The notes beneath the pieces are model-generated. The model worked only from the letters and a program-made list of their open reading frames with translations, was not told the origin of the DNA and searched no databases. Shown in pieces: positions 51,901-64,000 of a DNA stretch of 64,000 nucleotides. The position numbers were made by a program, and so were the translations under genes. Origin of the DNA: Apteryx mantelli. Its lineage: Eukaryota > Chordata > Aves > Apterygiformes > Apterygidae. The stretch is taken from assembly GCF_036417845.1 (NCBI RefSeq), contig NC_089981.1, forward strand, positions 78,781,268 through 78,845,267. The letters run 5' to 3'. The number at the start of each line of letters is the position of its first letter. Position 1 is the stretch's first letter.

Positions 51901-54900
51901 ATTTCCTCCACACTTGCAGCTGGGAGTTTCACCACGAGCTCCTAAGTGCTTTGAAAAGCCTTTCAGCCTCACTGAAAATGGTGATAGCAGTGAGAGAGAA
52001 GGATTAAAGGACGTTGTGGGATGTCATAGGAACTACGATATCTCTCACGTTCTCTGCCAATATTTTATAGGGACCTATTTCCTCATCTATTTGCCTTATG
52101 CAAATACTTCCTATCAGCAGATAAACCAGCCCGCACTACCAGGCTACGTGATTAAGGTGCCTGGGCTCGAGGTGGCACAGTGGTAGCACGTGGTACCATG
52201 CAGAACAGGTGGATTCTTTCTGTCTAAAAAATCATTTGTGCTAAATATAAGGAATGAACTGCTCAACACAAATGAAAGATTTAGTACAATGCTTTACAGA
52301 GCACCACAGACTGGACCCTCCAATCTGGCCAAAACGAGCCCAGTTCTAGATTGGGATGGAGGCAGGTTGGAAACATGGCTGTAATCCCTTAAACCCCGGA
52401 TGGCTAATGGCCACACCAGGTCAGTGCTGACGGTAAACTAGACCAGTTCCAGAGAGACCTAATGTAAACCTGGATGCTAATGTGACATCCAGGAGCTGCT
52501 GGAGGTCACCAACAATGCTTCCTTTCTTCTAAGGACAGTAATTGGGGACCAATTTCCAAGGCTGCCACGTATTAACTGTTTCTTTCAATGGAAACATGCC
52601 CAGGATATAGGGATCGGATCTAAACCCACTGACATCCTTGGAAATCTTCCCATTGACTTCAGTAGTCTTTGAATCAGTCCCTCATTTCTGTGGCTCCTGC
52701 AGAAATAGGGATATGTAGTGCTCTGCAGCAATCTTTTCAATACGTATTTGGGATTGTACCTCCCTCTGGCAACCTTTAGTTTAGGAGCTTAATCATTAGA
52801 CAGGAACAAGACTAGCTGAAAGATTTTTCACCTTCTTGCAAGGAGTTAATTTTCTCCTCTGCTGTATTAGACATCATACAAATATTGTCATTAGTTTCTT
52901 ACCCTCCTCCAGGTCAGAGAGAAGCTTAATCACTGCTTGTCAAGTCCTGCCTCTCCATATTTCAACCTGCTAAATTAAAATGCTGTTATTTGCTCCCTGG
53001 GCAGCCAGTAATAAACTAGAGCAGCAATCAATAAACGTCCTTAATTGGAGCTCAGGCTGCAGGCGGAAGTGTTGCCTAAAACAACGGGGAGAGGATAAAT
53101 CCTTGTTTCCTTCCCCTGGCACCACTGGTCGCACGTATGCACTGATTCACTCGTCAGCTTGCCACAAGCGAAGGTGCGCTCCCTCCCGCAGCTGAGGGGC
53201 TGCAGAGCAGCCAAGGGCGAGGTGCACGCAGAGCCAGGAAGGCTTCGGGTGTCTGTAGCCCCAGGCACCTCCTGTCATTTCCACCGCCCTGGGGCCACCA
53301 TGCCAGAGAGTCCATGGCACTGCAAATGTGGCAGCAGCAGTGCTTCCCACGTCATCCACTCTACGGGCCAAATTTATGTTGGTCCTACACAAGTCTGGGG
53401 TGACCTTCACCATCCACAGCTGTATAATTGCTCTGTACCCCACCAGTGGGAGCCAGGGATTTCTCCCTGGCCTCCACAGGTTTGGACCTCCAAGCCTGCA
53501 GGTCCATAACTGTGGTCAGAGTTGCAAACACTGCTCAGACACATGTGACGTCCCCCTCCTCCCATGCTCACTCCCTTCTTGTTCATTAGACCTCTTTGGA
53601 AGCAAATAAACATCGTCCTTCTCCCACCAGCCGTCCTCCTGGAAGCTAGAGAGAACATTCGTCTTACAGGCACTTAACCTTTGGTCAAGGCTACATGACT
53701 GTAATAAAACTAAGTAAAAATTAGTCCACAGCGTTCCCTGCTGCAGTTAAACCCAAAGGCGTTGTCTGGACGGGAAAGCTGCCGCTTGTTGCAACTTGCT
53801 GATTAAATTGAGGCACCGAATGCGTCTTCAAATGGCAGCCTAAATAAGGGTTGTTCATTCTGCTGGTGACACAACCAGTAACTGATGTGGAAAAGGGTTG
53901 GTGGGTGGCAAAAACTACCATCTGGAAATGAATTTTAAAAAAAGGAAAAAAGGTCATCTGGCCCTGACTTGTGAACAAGGCTGATCAATAAATGCTTTTT
54001 TCTTTACCAGCTCTGAGCTAATCAAGGGACAGTTGTGCTAAGGCCTGGGCTGAGGCCACGCTCTAGACCGGACGCAGCAGGAGGGCCCATCCACGGCGCC
54101 CAGTGTGGGTGGCCCCAAGTTGGCACTGGCAGTGACAGCCTCAGGCTGGAAAATGGGACAGCATCTACGCGGCTTCCAGCCTGGAGGCATCCATGCACCA
54201 TCGCTCCACATTACATGGACTGACCGGCTCAGGGCTGCGTTGAGTACTGCTGCCCAGGACACGTAGGCACACCCCGAGGTGAAAGTCATCTGCTGAACGG
54301 GGCGAAATCACTCCCTCGTCCCTCCCCAGCTCCAGGCCCTGCAGCCAGTCCCCTCCTGTGACGCCTCTTGCAGTCATCAGCCTGCCCGTGAGTCACTTCA
54401 GCTCACTGCAACAGCAGAAAACCACCCAAGGTTTTTTTTTTCTTTCCCCTGACATTTTTATGAGTTAAAGCAATTCATGGCAGGGCTCCCAAGGGTGCCA
54501 AGCCTGGCACGAAGAGAGCTGTGGGGACACGAGCCAGCAGAAGGACCTACCCCTTTTGGGGACGGTGAGCTGCCAGACTGGCACCCGGGGGCCAGGGGAG
54601 CCGTGTGCTCAGAGACGTGCCGGAGGCTGCGTGGGAAAACAGCGGTGCAGCCGCCTTATCCCGGGGTGCATGGCCTTCACCGCCAGAGCAGGCTTGTGTC
54701 CACAGCCTGCGACGGGAGAAGGGGAGCCCCGTGCCCCATGCAGCGCACGTCCCCACGTTCACTGTGAAGACAAGACGGTTCATTTCTGCTCCGTTTGCTG
54801 CCCATGTCTGTGGCCTTTGTCAGCCTGGAGACACATGTCTGAAGAAGGCAACCTTTACTGCAATGCAGCAAGAGAAACGGAATTTACTGGAAGGCGTTCA

Positions 54901-57900
54901 TTAAAAAAAAAAACTCCAGTTGACTGACATGACCAGTTAGTTGTGTGATTACCAAACCCTTCGCCCTGACAGCATGCTCACACGTGCAGACAGCCCGACA
55001 GCGCCCACAGCCATCACTCTGGGGACCACGTCTGCTGCATGGCACCCAGCCCTACGCGTGCTTGCATGGATGTTAAGCAGCACTGGCACAGAAAGGTTCT
55101 GCTCAGCTTTAGCAACGGTGTAAGAAAACCTGGTACTCTGCCAATAGCAAGCATTTGTGGGCTTAGGCCCTATATTTAAGTGGTTCCAAATGCTTTATGT
55201 TGGTGTCTCATTAGACACAATAAAAAGGCATCAGCCATGTGGAATGGGGTTGCGTGACAGCTGATTTATCTCAGAGGCATTTGGGTAATCTCTGTATTAA
55301 TTGCACCCTAGTTTGTACATTTTTGCCCAGTGAAAAGTAAAAACAGTATCTGTCTTAAGCACATGCAGAAGCATTTTCATTCCACTTGAACAAACAAGCA
55401 GTGAGAGGTGGTTTTCTTTCCTGCTGTTTCTGCTTGGGTTCCTGAGTGCTTCCATTTGTTCCCCTAATCCCCACACTTTCTTGATACAGTAAAATATCAG
55501 CAATATCTGTTTGATTTGATACCAGTCTGGCGGAAGTATGTTTTTCAGTTCTTGGCTTATCTGTGTCTGTAAGCCCTAAAAAAAAAGTATTCAAAATAAG
55601 TTAGTTCTTGAGTTGACCTTTAGTGCAAAACTAGGCAAAGTAAGGTTGTGGAATGATGCTTTGCTCATAGACACAACTCTCAGGGAAGTTTCAGATTAAA
55701 AATCATATGCTGTTAAACATGCAGCTGTCCTGTGTGTAAATCAGGCACTTAAAGCTAGGAGCTGAAAGAACTCACAGTTGGAAAATACAGCTAAGATACT
55801 CTCCTGATCGTGATTGCACTTCATTTCAATAGCCTGAAATGGCTTGATGGACTTTGCTCGTTTTAGGAGTCTGTTTTGGTCTGTGTTGAGCTCTGTGGGT
55901 GCAGCTGCCATTTAGTCATTATTATTTTATTTTGCCTTCATTATTTTCACTCTGATCATCACTGTTGGCCCAAACCTAACATGACAATTGTCTTACAAAC
56001 TGAAGGGATATGTCAGGTCAAAAGTCCTTTCCAAAGCTCTCTTCAGCAGTAGAGGGATCCCTGGGGGGCTTTGAAGCAGATCCTAAGCAGATATGTGATA
56101 CAACAGCTGCGAGTATTGGAAGGAGAAAAGGTTGTAAGGAAAGAGTAAAGGAAACAGAAGGTTACACAGCTTGCCCAAAATATCCTCTCATTCCTGCCAG
56201 ATTTTAAGTCAGTCTTCTCTCTAACTGTAATACACCTACTAATGCAATTCTAAGAAGCACTTTTCCTTGGCCTCCTTTTCCTGCTGTGATCTGATCTCTC
56301 TTGCCTTGACACTGGAAGCTGGGAGCAGGCGTCGATAGTGTTGCATTTGCAGCTGCCAAGGTGGACAGAAAAAAATAAAGGCAATCCTGGCTGATCTACT
56401 AATATCACACAGTCACCAGCTGTTAGTGAAACACGTGGCTGGCTGCATGGTACTGTCCCATATACACCCCGAAACCAGAGACCTGCACACACACATGGAG
56501 CTGCCCCACACTTCTAACCAAGTTTTCCTTCTGTCTCCATCTTCTCTTGCAATCAGCCTCCAGGAATTTCCAGCTCACACGACAGAAATATTCCACTGTG
56601 ACAGCTCTCAGATACAGCCCAAAGCCTGAGAGGTGCTACCATGGTGCTGACTGGAAGAAAATATGCCTTGTCAACTCAGTTCTCAGGTGACAATAAGTGT
56701 CACATGAATCATCGAGATACCAGCCGGAGAGCACTATTAGTGTCAAGGAGAATAATGCAGAAGATAAGGACCGTGGAAGAACACGTGCAGCCCACTCTAA
56801 TTACACCCATCAGTAACAAGTAAATGAATCGAAGCAAGAAAGCGAACGTGTGCAAAAAAAGAATAAAGCTGAAAAAAGCACTCCTTATTCCCTGATGGAG
56901 AGGGAGGAAGCCCATATTGTCAGAACAGAGTAGGAGCAACAGTAAGAAAAACTGAGCCTAAAGCTGCGTCGGCCACACACTGTCCTTGTGTGACTTTGGC
57001 TAAGGTCAGTCTTGTGGAAACTAGGCATGGTGCTTCCTTTCTTGCAGGAACTGCACCCCAAATTAAATGTAGAGGCAACAAGGCCACTCCGCAGGCAGAG
57101 GCCTCACCAGAAGTATGGTGTTGCTGGAGAGCTGCACTGCACCAGAGATGCTCATGGCCGGGCATGCTCTGCCAGGCAGCTGCCTCCTCCAGTGTCTGCA
57201 GCTCCTCACCCATCTCCTGCAGGCCTCGGCACTTTCCCCCTTCCACTTGAAAGCAGTGGGAATGCACCTCCAGACATGCGTGCTCTCATTGAGGTGGTGC
57301 TTGGTTCATACCACCATCCACGCAGCAACGAGCTGGCCATTTCCAGAAATCCCATTTCCCATGAGAGCATTACCTATGCAAATATCCCAATAAATTAGCT
57401 TTTTTTTAAACAAATGCTCTGTGCTATGCATCTTTTCTAAGATGCTCTGCTAGCACCCCTCAGCTTCTGACCTGGGAGAGCTTCTGGGAGGGCAGCATTA
57501 CAGCTGAATGAACACATGTAGCCTTACGTATGTATATATCAGGGAATGAGAGACAACAGCTGTCATGGCAGTGTTCAGAAGACTGACTAATCAGGCCAGT
57601 TTTATACTTTACAAACTAAACTTTACTGATTTTATTCATTAACAGCACACTTCTTGCGAATGGTTCATTCTTACACGAGTAGTCACCATCACTCTGCATC
57701 CAAAACCCTTAGTCTTTAACACATGTACCCTAAATTAGCTGTCAGTGCACAACGCCACAGAGCTGACACTATCTCGCTGATGACTGCGGTCCTTGGTGAT
57801 CACTAGTCACAGAGACTGAGGCTGATCATGGATTGAGAGCTCTGTGACAGGCAAGGTCAGAACTGAGGTGGGCCTGTCTTCTTTCCTTTTGGATTTTCCT

Positions 57901-58690
57901 CACTTATGCCTGGCGATTTTGTGCTATTGCCTCACCTGCCCCCTAAAAGGGGGATCTTCCGTGGCTCTGCCATCACAGTGTTGCAAAACGCTTACATACT
58001 GTTAGTTACACTATTTTCGTAGGCTAGTATTTGGGTTCAAGGCAAGCAAATATTGGTTATACTCCAAGATGTCCTTTATGATTTACAGGTGTTACAGGCC
58101 TCTGCTTTGGTGACTGCTCCCCCCTTGATGGGACAGAAATTCTCCCTTCCCCTCACCCTGAGGCTGAATCCAGAATGCCATACTCTCCCTGCCGGCTCAA
58201 GGCTCGCTGCTGCTATGGAGCTGAGTTTCTCCCCTTAGGGCCGAGCAGCAGCCCTGTCTTGCCTCACAGTTTTCTTGCATCATCCTGATGGGCCTTTGGC
58301 TGCTCCTAGCGTGCATACAACTCTTGAATTTTTCATTGCGCACTAAGATACATGCCACAAGTTACAACAAAAAGACAGACAATTAGTACACACGTAGTCA
58401 TAAAGGGGGCAATAACACATATGATTCCTGTTCCTGTATTTGAACATGCTGTAAAAACATCATACCACACTACTACTCATGAATGCTCCTCCTTCTATCC
58501 CACCATCTTCTCTCCACTTAAAAGGGTCTCTGACATTATAGCAAACTTTCTGCTGAGAACTTGCCATCCAGGCAAGTTTTAATCGAACCATATGATCAGG
58601 CTCTTTCCTTCCTCATTCTGGTGGCCAGAGATACTCACGATCACGATTCTGTTAATACCCTCTGCTCTGGAGCAGCAGTATCAACTCAGA
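48906..58690. other. Gene-poor intergenic stretch
   Basis: No coding exon recognised on either strand. It contains an AT-rich TTAATTAATAAATAAATTAA stretch near 50064-50090, a 14-bp direct repeat at 50528-50560 and GC-rich patches at about 53150-53500 and 54030-54780, whose open frames overlap on both strands and resemble no known protein. In mammals BAG5 would follow TRMT61A, but no BAG-domain sequence is seen here. Confidence 0.5.
50528..50560. repeat. Direct repeat TGTCATGTTTATTT, two copies
   Basis: Identical 14-bp copies at 50528-50541 and 50547-50560 (19-bp period), separated by ACCCA. A minor local duplication. Confidence 0.85.
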
Positions 58691-58860
58691 TCCTGATTCA
58701 GACTCTCCACATCCAGGAAGGAAGGAGTGTTTCTCAGTCTGATTCAGAGCCTCCTGATGTTCAGGAGAAGGGCTTGTTCCAGTCCTGATTCATGCTGTTG
58801 TGATCTGATTCAAACCCTCCTGGCCCGGGAGGGAACTGCGACTGTGACTCAGATGTTCGG
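58691..58860. repeat. Degenerate minisatellite, 46-bp period
   Basis: CTGATTCA recurs at 58693, 58739, 58785 and 58805. The first intervals are exactly 46 bp. Units share CTGATTCAGA, then CTC or CCTC, then a CCAGGA/TCAGGAG-like block and a CAGT end. A truncated copy and a more diverged TGACTCAGATG copy follow. Confidence 0.75.
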
Positions 58861-61800
58861 GTTCAGAGAAGGGTAACTCAGGACCTCCAGGAACCATAGC
58901 TGGTCTGACCTCTGCAAAAACACCTCTGTTCCTCTTGCTTCCTACTGGGGTGACATGCTACTGCCTGGACGCTTGGGATGAGCTGTTCTGAGATGCACTG
59001 TGTACCAGATCAATGCAAAGAAGCTGTATGTTCAGAGAATACTAGGGCATGAGGATATTCAGACTGAAGTTGCCCCATGAGTAGATGCTAACCCATCTTT
59101 AGTCCTTGCTGCACTTCCAATCTGTTGCAAGAACCTGCCTGACACGGTGTCAGGTTTGTTCTGCAGTCTCTGCTGGCCTGATGCCCTTTGTGTCCTGCCT
59201 TGAAGAGTTCAATGAGCTTTTCCAGCATCAGCAGTGCAGGGTTGCTGGGTTTTGTACCTTGTGCTTACATTTATGTGACCTGACAGTGGCTCTTTAACTT
59301 GTAATCCTTTGGAGAAGCAGACTGTATATTCCTTCCAACTCAGATCAGTTTGGACCTCATCAGTTCTTCTCACTTGGGTGTATCTAGAGAGGCAGCAGAT
59401 GCACAGACCCAGGCAAAACTGCAGTTCTTTACTACAGTGTTAATGGAATCAGGGCCAATGAATTTTACACTAAATTGGAACAGAATTCATTGGCAAAGCC
59501 CCTTTGGCTTCCCCAGCACTTCTGATTTCTCTTGGTACATTTTCCTTTTTTCCTTCCAGATTTCCAGTTGTGTTTAAAATGAAGGTTTGGATAGACCACA
59601 GGATGCAAACTGCTGACACAGTCTGTGTCGACGTTCTTATTCTCAGTGCTCTTGGATGTTTATTCACCCCATTTTTCAGTGCCCAGTATTTGGGCATGCA
59701 TACACTGAGGAGGCTCAAAGCTTTAGAAAACTGGGGAATTCTTCACTGACATCCATTAATGAACTGTGAGAAAAGCTGAGGGAGAATCCAGACTGGGATC
59801 ATTAATGTTACCTTGTGAATCCAATAGTCCTCTTTAGCAGTGCTCCTGGTAGGCACCATCCTTGAATGGGGGCTGGACAGGTCAGCTTTCAGGTGGGCTA
59901 GAGACATCAAACACTTCCTGTTGGATCCCTATGCCCTACGGGGAAGAGGGGGATGCTTGAGCAGACTTGAGATATGCCTGGAAATCTCTGGTGGTGCCTG
60001 CTTCTCTCTCTGCTGCATCATGATGTGTTGAAACAGATAGGTAGGACCACCCTTCCACGGGGACCTCAGATCTGCAAATCTGATGGGACAGCACATTAAC
60101 TTTTGGCAGACTAGAGTCCCCCCAGCACTTAGTTTCCCAAATTTCTGGTCAGAAAAATGTCATTTTAGGATTTTATTTTTAAATGCTCCTCCTAAAAAAT
60201 GAACTCATTTTAGTGATCATGAGCAGAAAGATTTGCAACCCATAGCTATTCTGCAGAAACAATCGGGGGGACTGTGAACTTTGGCAGCTGAGTTGGGACA
60301 ACTGGGATCACTCTGGTATCAACCAGTACCAGGGCTGCAGCTTGGGCTTGTGGAAACTGTTAGCTGGATGGTTCTCTAAAAGGACCAATACTGATCAAAA
60401 TCAAATACACCTAAAAAATGTCCCTAAACATAATGACATTCGAACTGTCCCCCTGGGCCTTGGAGTCGAGAACCAAAGAAGAAGGAGAGCGGGATGTCTA
60501 ATGTCAGCTGTCTCTGGCTGTTTGCAGAAGACAAGGGCGAGTGATTCAGGCCTCGCTCTTGAAGCTTTTACAACACTGAGGGCTAAAACCTCCTGAGGGG
60601 AGGGAATTTTGCTGTCTGAAGCCCAGGTCACAGCAGAACCCAGGACGCGCTGAGACCAGTAAGCACTTTTAAGGTGGAATTTTATATCAAGAAATGCACA
60701 GTTTCTTTCTGCTCTTTAATTTTACTTATGTAGAGTAGTTTCTATTTCAGAAAGGGAAAAAATGCCTGGCATGCCCGGACGCACTGTTCTGGGCTCTGGC
60801 TGAACGCTCCTCATGGAAAGAGGCCGAGCTTTTCCTGGGCACTGGAGCCCTGCGATCGTTTGCCTTACTAAAAAAAGTGATCATAACTTATCTTAACCCT
60901 GCGATCTCTGGCATTTTCCACAGAACAAATCAGATAAATCCCAGGAAGCCGAGGCTGAGGATTCTGGCGTGTTTATTCCTCGCCGAGCACGAACAATGCG
61001 CTCACTGTTGCGCAACGGGGAGAGGAAGGCATTGTCTCCGTTTCAAGGGAAGGACAATTCCCACTCTATGGGCAGCAGAGAACAGACGGGCCCATTTGTC
61101 GAGGGAGAACAGGGTCTGGGGTGGGCTTGCTGACAAGGCAGGTGCGGGCAGGAGCACTGAAAAGCCAGGCACCAGCATCACTTCTTAAAATTCCACCTTT
61201 GCTGAGATTTGAGAAACTACTTATGGCTATTTGCCGTTTCTGTCTTGGCCCTGTTATGCTAAACGTGGCAGGGCCAGGGAAGAGGCAAAACTGCGTGTTA
61301 AGGGGAGGTATGAAAACACACTTAAAGTCTCAGGAGAACCGTGTTTCTCCCTTGCTGAATAGGCTGCGGGATTTCAAAACATACCAGAGCCTTTGTGACT
61401 TACCACCAGTCTCCAAACAGTTAATGTGAAACAAAGTGCAGCATGGTTAAGTAATTCCTTTTTACATGATGGAGCTGCAATTTGTTCTTCATTGGCATTA
61501 GAACCAAACAACTTGGAAGTAAAATTTTTAGTCAAATCAGGACAGAGCTAAGTGACCAACTATCCTGCTACTATGTCTGCCTCAAATTCATTTTCTTCCA
61601 GATACTGATGCAGGCTTAGATATTTGCATTTGCTCGCTCTTTCTTGGATGATCAACATAGTTTTGCTCCCTCAGCTTTCATCGTGAGTGATATATTAGCA
61701 GATAGGTAATCTGTGCAGTTATATTACCATTTTCCTCACTGAAAGGAAACATGCGCACTGCAACAAATCACTAATGCAGCTGGAGTACAGAAATCCATAA

Positions 61801-64000
61801 CTCGGGGCTGCACTGACAGTAGAAGTAACAGCGCGGCTTTGTAATAGTTGCAGCACTTCCAGTTACATTCAGCAACCTTGGGCGACCTTGCTAACATTTT
61901 AGGCAATGCACTCGGTTTATCTGAGCAACCTGCAAACTAAATGTAAGCCTGCATACGGTAAACAGTCTCGCAGAGCTTTAGTGAGAGCTATGGATTTCCA
62001 TGTTCCATATTTTCTATTAAAATATTTCCTGATGCCTTTTTCAATAGCTTCAAAACTGGTAGATCAGGTAGAAGTGAGATGAAGACAGTCAATCTGAACA
62101 CAGTCAGACAAATGACTGATCGTGGGGTTCGGGCTGAAGTCATAGGCTGGACCTCAGTTGATTTATATGAGTATAGCACCACTGGTTTCCCTGCGCTCTG
62201 CCTGTTCATGTTAATTTTCTTTTTGGCCCATGCACTCAAACCCATTTTGTTTAAAGGGTACAGCACCTCTCCATCACCACTGCAGCTGCATCCTGACCTA
62301 TTTATATTTACACCTGAATCTCAAGCTCAGGTCTGCTGATGTCAAGGGGTTTTGCATGCTGCGGAGGCCTGCTGGCATTGAAGTCACTCCCAGGATCCTT
62401 TTAAAACTAACGAAACCAAAAGGAGTACATTAATCAAAGAGCTGATGATGTTATAGTGCCTGGCATTTGCTGCCCGTCTCTGGAGGTTTGAAGGTACAAG
62501 AAAAATCCTGTGGTTTGTGAAATAAATAGCAATCTCACCATGAACGTTAGCTGAAAGAGGATCAGACTCCTGTTCTTGGATCATAAAAGTCCAAGTTTAG
62601 TTACTAAAGTCACTGTCATCTTCCTCTGCTTCTGATTCTTTTGGTCCGATAGATGCAGGTTTCCAGCCCCCTGCTCTGGCCTGACCGTTACCAAATGACC
62701 CATGCACAGAGCTGGCTACTCTGGATCGTGCTGTCAGCAATCTCCTTCCTTCACCAGCTGCACAGGAGCTGATTTATTTGCCCTTTAAGAAAACCTTCTT
62801 CCCCTAGACATTTCTTCTTCCAATTACTCAAACTTTTTTTCACTGCCTGATAAATGCTATTTATATCCACAGCTGCTGAAGTATCTTCTTCCCAATAGCA
62901 GGTGAAGAAGATTCCTATCACAGCAGATGCTCTAAAAAAATCCTAAGCAAGAATCTGAAGCCATTTGATGCTACCTGTCTTTTGCCTTGCCGAAATTGCC
63001 TCTCTGTATTTTAGTGGCATGCAGAAAATGACAGGAATTTCCCTGGGAGGAGGGTAAAGCAATGAAAATTAAAGGAAAGCACCAAGCACACGGCTGAAAG
63101 TGGAGGTGCCACCTCCCCTCCCTCCGCCTCTCACATTGAAGCAACATGGCTTCTCCAGCTTTGGTCAGGGAACCAGCCAACCATTCTCCTTTTTCATGTG
63201 AGATTTCCTTTCTGACGGTCTGTCTCCTTGAAGCACCTCACACCATGGCCACAAGAAAAAGAGCAGAAGTGGGAAGGAGATGGGGATGGGACAAGAAACA
63301 CCCCTTCCAGCAATAGCTATCCCATGCATTGCTTTGAGGCTTTGCTGTTAGCCTGGCACACTAGAGGTCTGCCCACGTTTGGAGATCTCTGCCTGGGGGG
63401 GCGTTGGATGTAGCTATAACACAACTCCAGATTCAAGGAGACGTGACATGGTCACGCAGGAGGTCTGGCTTCTGGCCTTCAGCCTGTGCTGCAAACTTCC
63501 TGCTGTCCCCATCCCTGCAGCTACACCCGAGCAAGCACTCTCAGGGTCAGCAAAACCCACGTTGCAAAGCCCAGAGTTCAGTTCCCTACCCACAGTATCA
63601 AGAGACCCAAACCGTCGCCACGTCTGGGGATTTCGAGCTCTGCCATTCCAGGTCGTTCTGCTGCAGAGCAGTGCTCACATCTGAATTCAGACTGCATTTG
63701 GTTCCTTTTTTGTACAGGTCCATCTTCAAAGCAAATGTGATTAAAATTGAGCCTTGTGTTAAAACTGACCCTCTTGTTAGCAATTGCACTGCAATTATTT
63801 AGAACTTTTTAAATTTAACCTAGCACAACAGGGCCTGTAGGCTCAGCTGCATGACAAATGATTAAAATTAAAAAGTCTGTCATCAGCAAATCGAGAACAA
63901 TGCTAATGACCAGACTGAGAAAGGAGTGCAAACCTAACTCTCCTTAGCTTTAAAGGATGGCTTTTGCCACGTGGAAATCTGCTGACTCAAGGGCAAAGGC
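58861..64000. other. Right end of window, no gene seen
   Basis: Mixed AT-rich sequence with short open frames only (longest about 130 codons near 63404-63802, overlapping others). No exon of the expected mammalian neighbours (BAG5, COA8, KLC1) is recognised before the window ends. Confidence 0.45.

Noticed and set aside
53159-53673. Overlapping 90-116-codon frames in a GC-rich patch
   Set aside because: Mutually overlapping on both strands. Length is explained by GC content; no family recognised.
55755-55810. Possible CR1 fragment (ACTCACAGTTGGAAAATACAG region)
   Set aside because: Only a short resemblance to the reverse complement of CR1 ends; too little to call.

Overview
The window is vertebrate nuclear DNA, most likely from a bird (another sauropsid is possible; the species cannot be read from the sequence). 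The reasons are split genes with GT-AG introns, CpG-island promoters, AT-rich introns with few transposons, a brain-type creatine kinase whose residues match the avian protein as I remember it, and the duplicated first coding exon known from the chicken CKB gene. No bacterial or viral gene organisation is present.

Layout. (1) Positions 1-2484: intergenic, or the far 3' side of a left-hand neighbour. In mammals that neighbour is MARK3, running towards CKB. (2) About 2485-10655, minus strand: the complete creatine kinase B gene, CKB. It has one non-coding exon, two alternative first coding exons (Ba type at 9534-9746, Bb type at 8884-9071) and six shared coding exons, giving 381 or 376 residues. 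(3) 9.76-10.93 kb: the CKB CpG island with a TATA/CCAAT promoter. (4) 10.93-14.27 kb: intergenic, with two small local duplications. (5) 14.27-15.24 kb: a second CpG island, with a likely non-coding exon 1 ending at 15064. (6) 17.9-37.6 kb, plus strand: TRMT61A, the catalytic subunit of the tRNA m1A58 methyltransferase, with three coding exons (308 residues) spread over introns of 9.7 and 8.7 kb. (7) 37.6-64 kb: 26 kb without a recognisable intact gene. It holds microsatellites, a degenerate 46-bp tandem repeat, three orphan GC-rich segments at 44.8-49 kb, and one unexplained protein-like relic at 46.3-47.05 kb.

CKB and TRMT61A are divergently arranged, with their CpG islands about 3.3 kb apart, as in the mammalian CKB-TRMT61A neighbourhood. 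Their products act in unrelated processes (cytosolic phosphocreatine energy buffering and tRNA modification), so this is conserved synteny and not a functional operon. I found no convincing new biological system. The best lead for something undescribed is the relic at 46.3-47.05 kb; next come the orphan CpG segments beside it and the odd A-tract/palindrome island just inside CKB intron 1.
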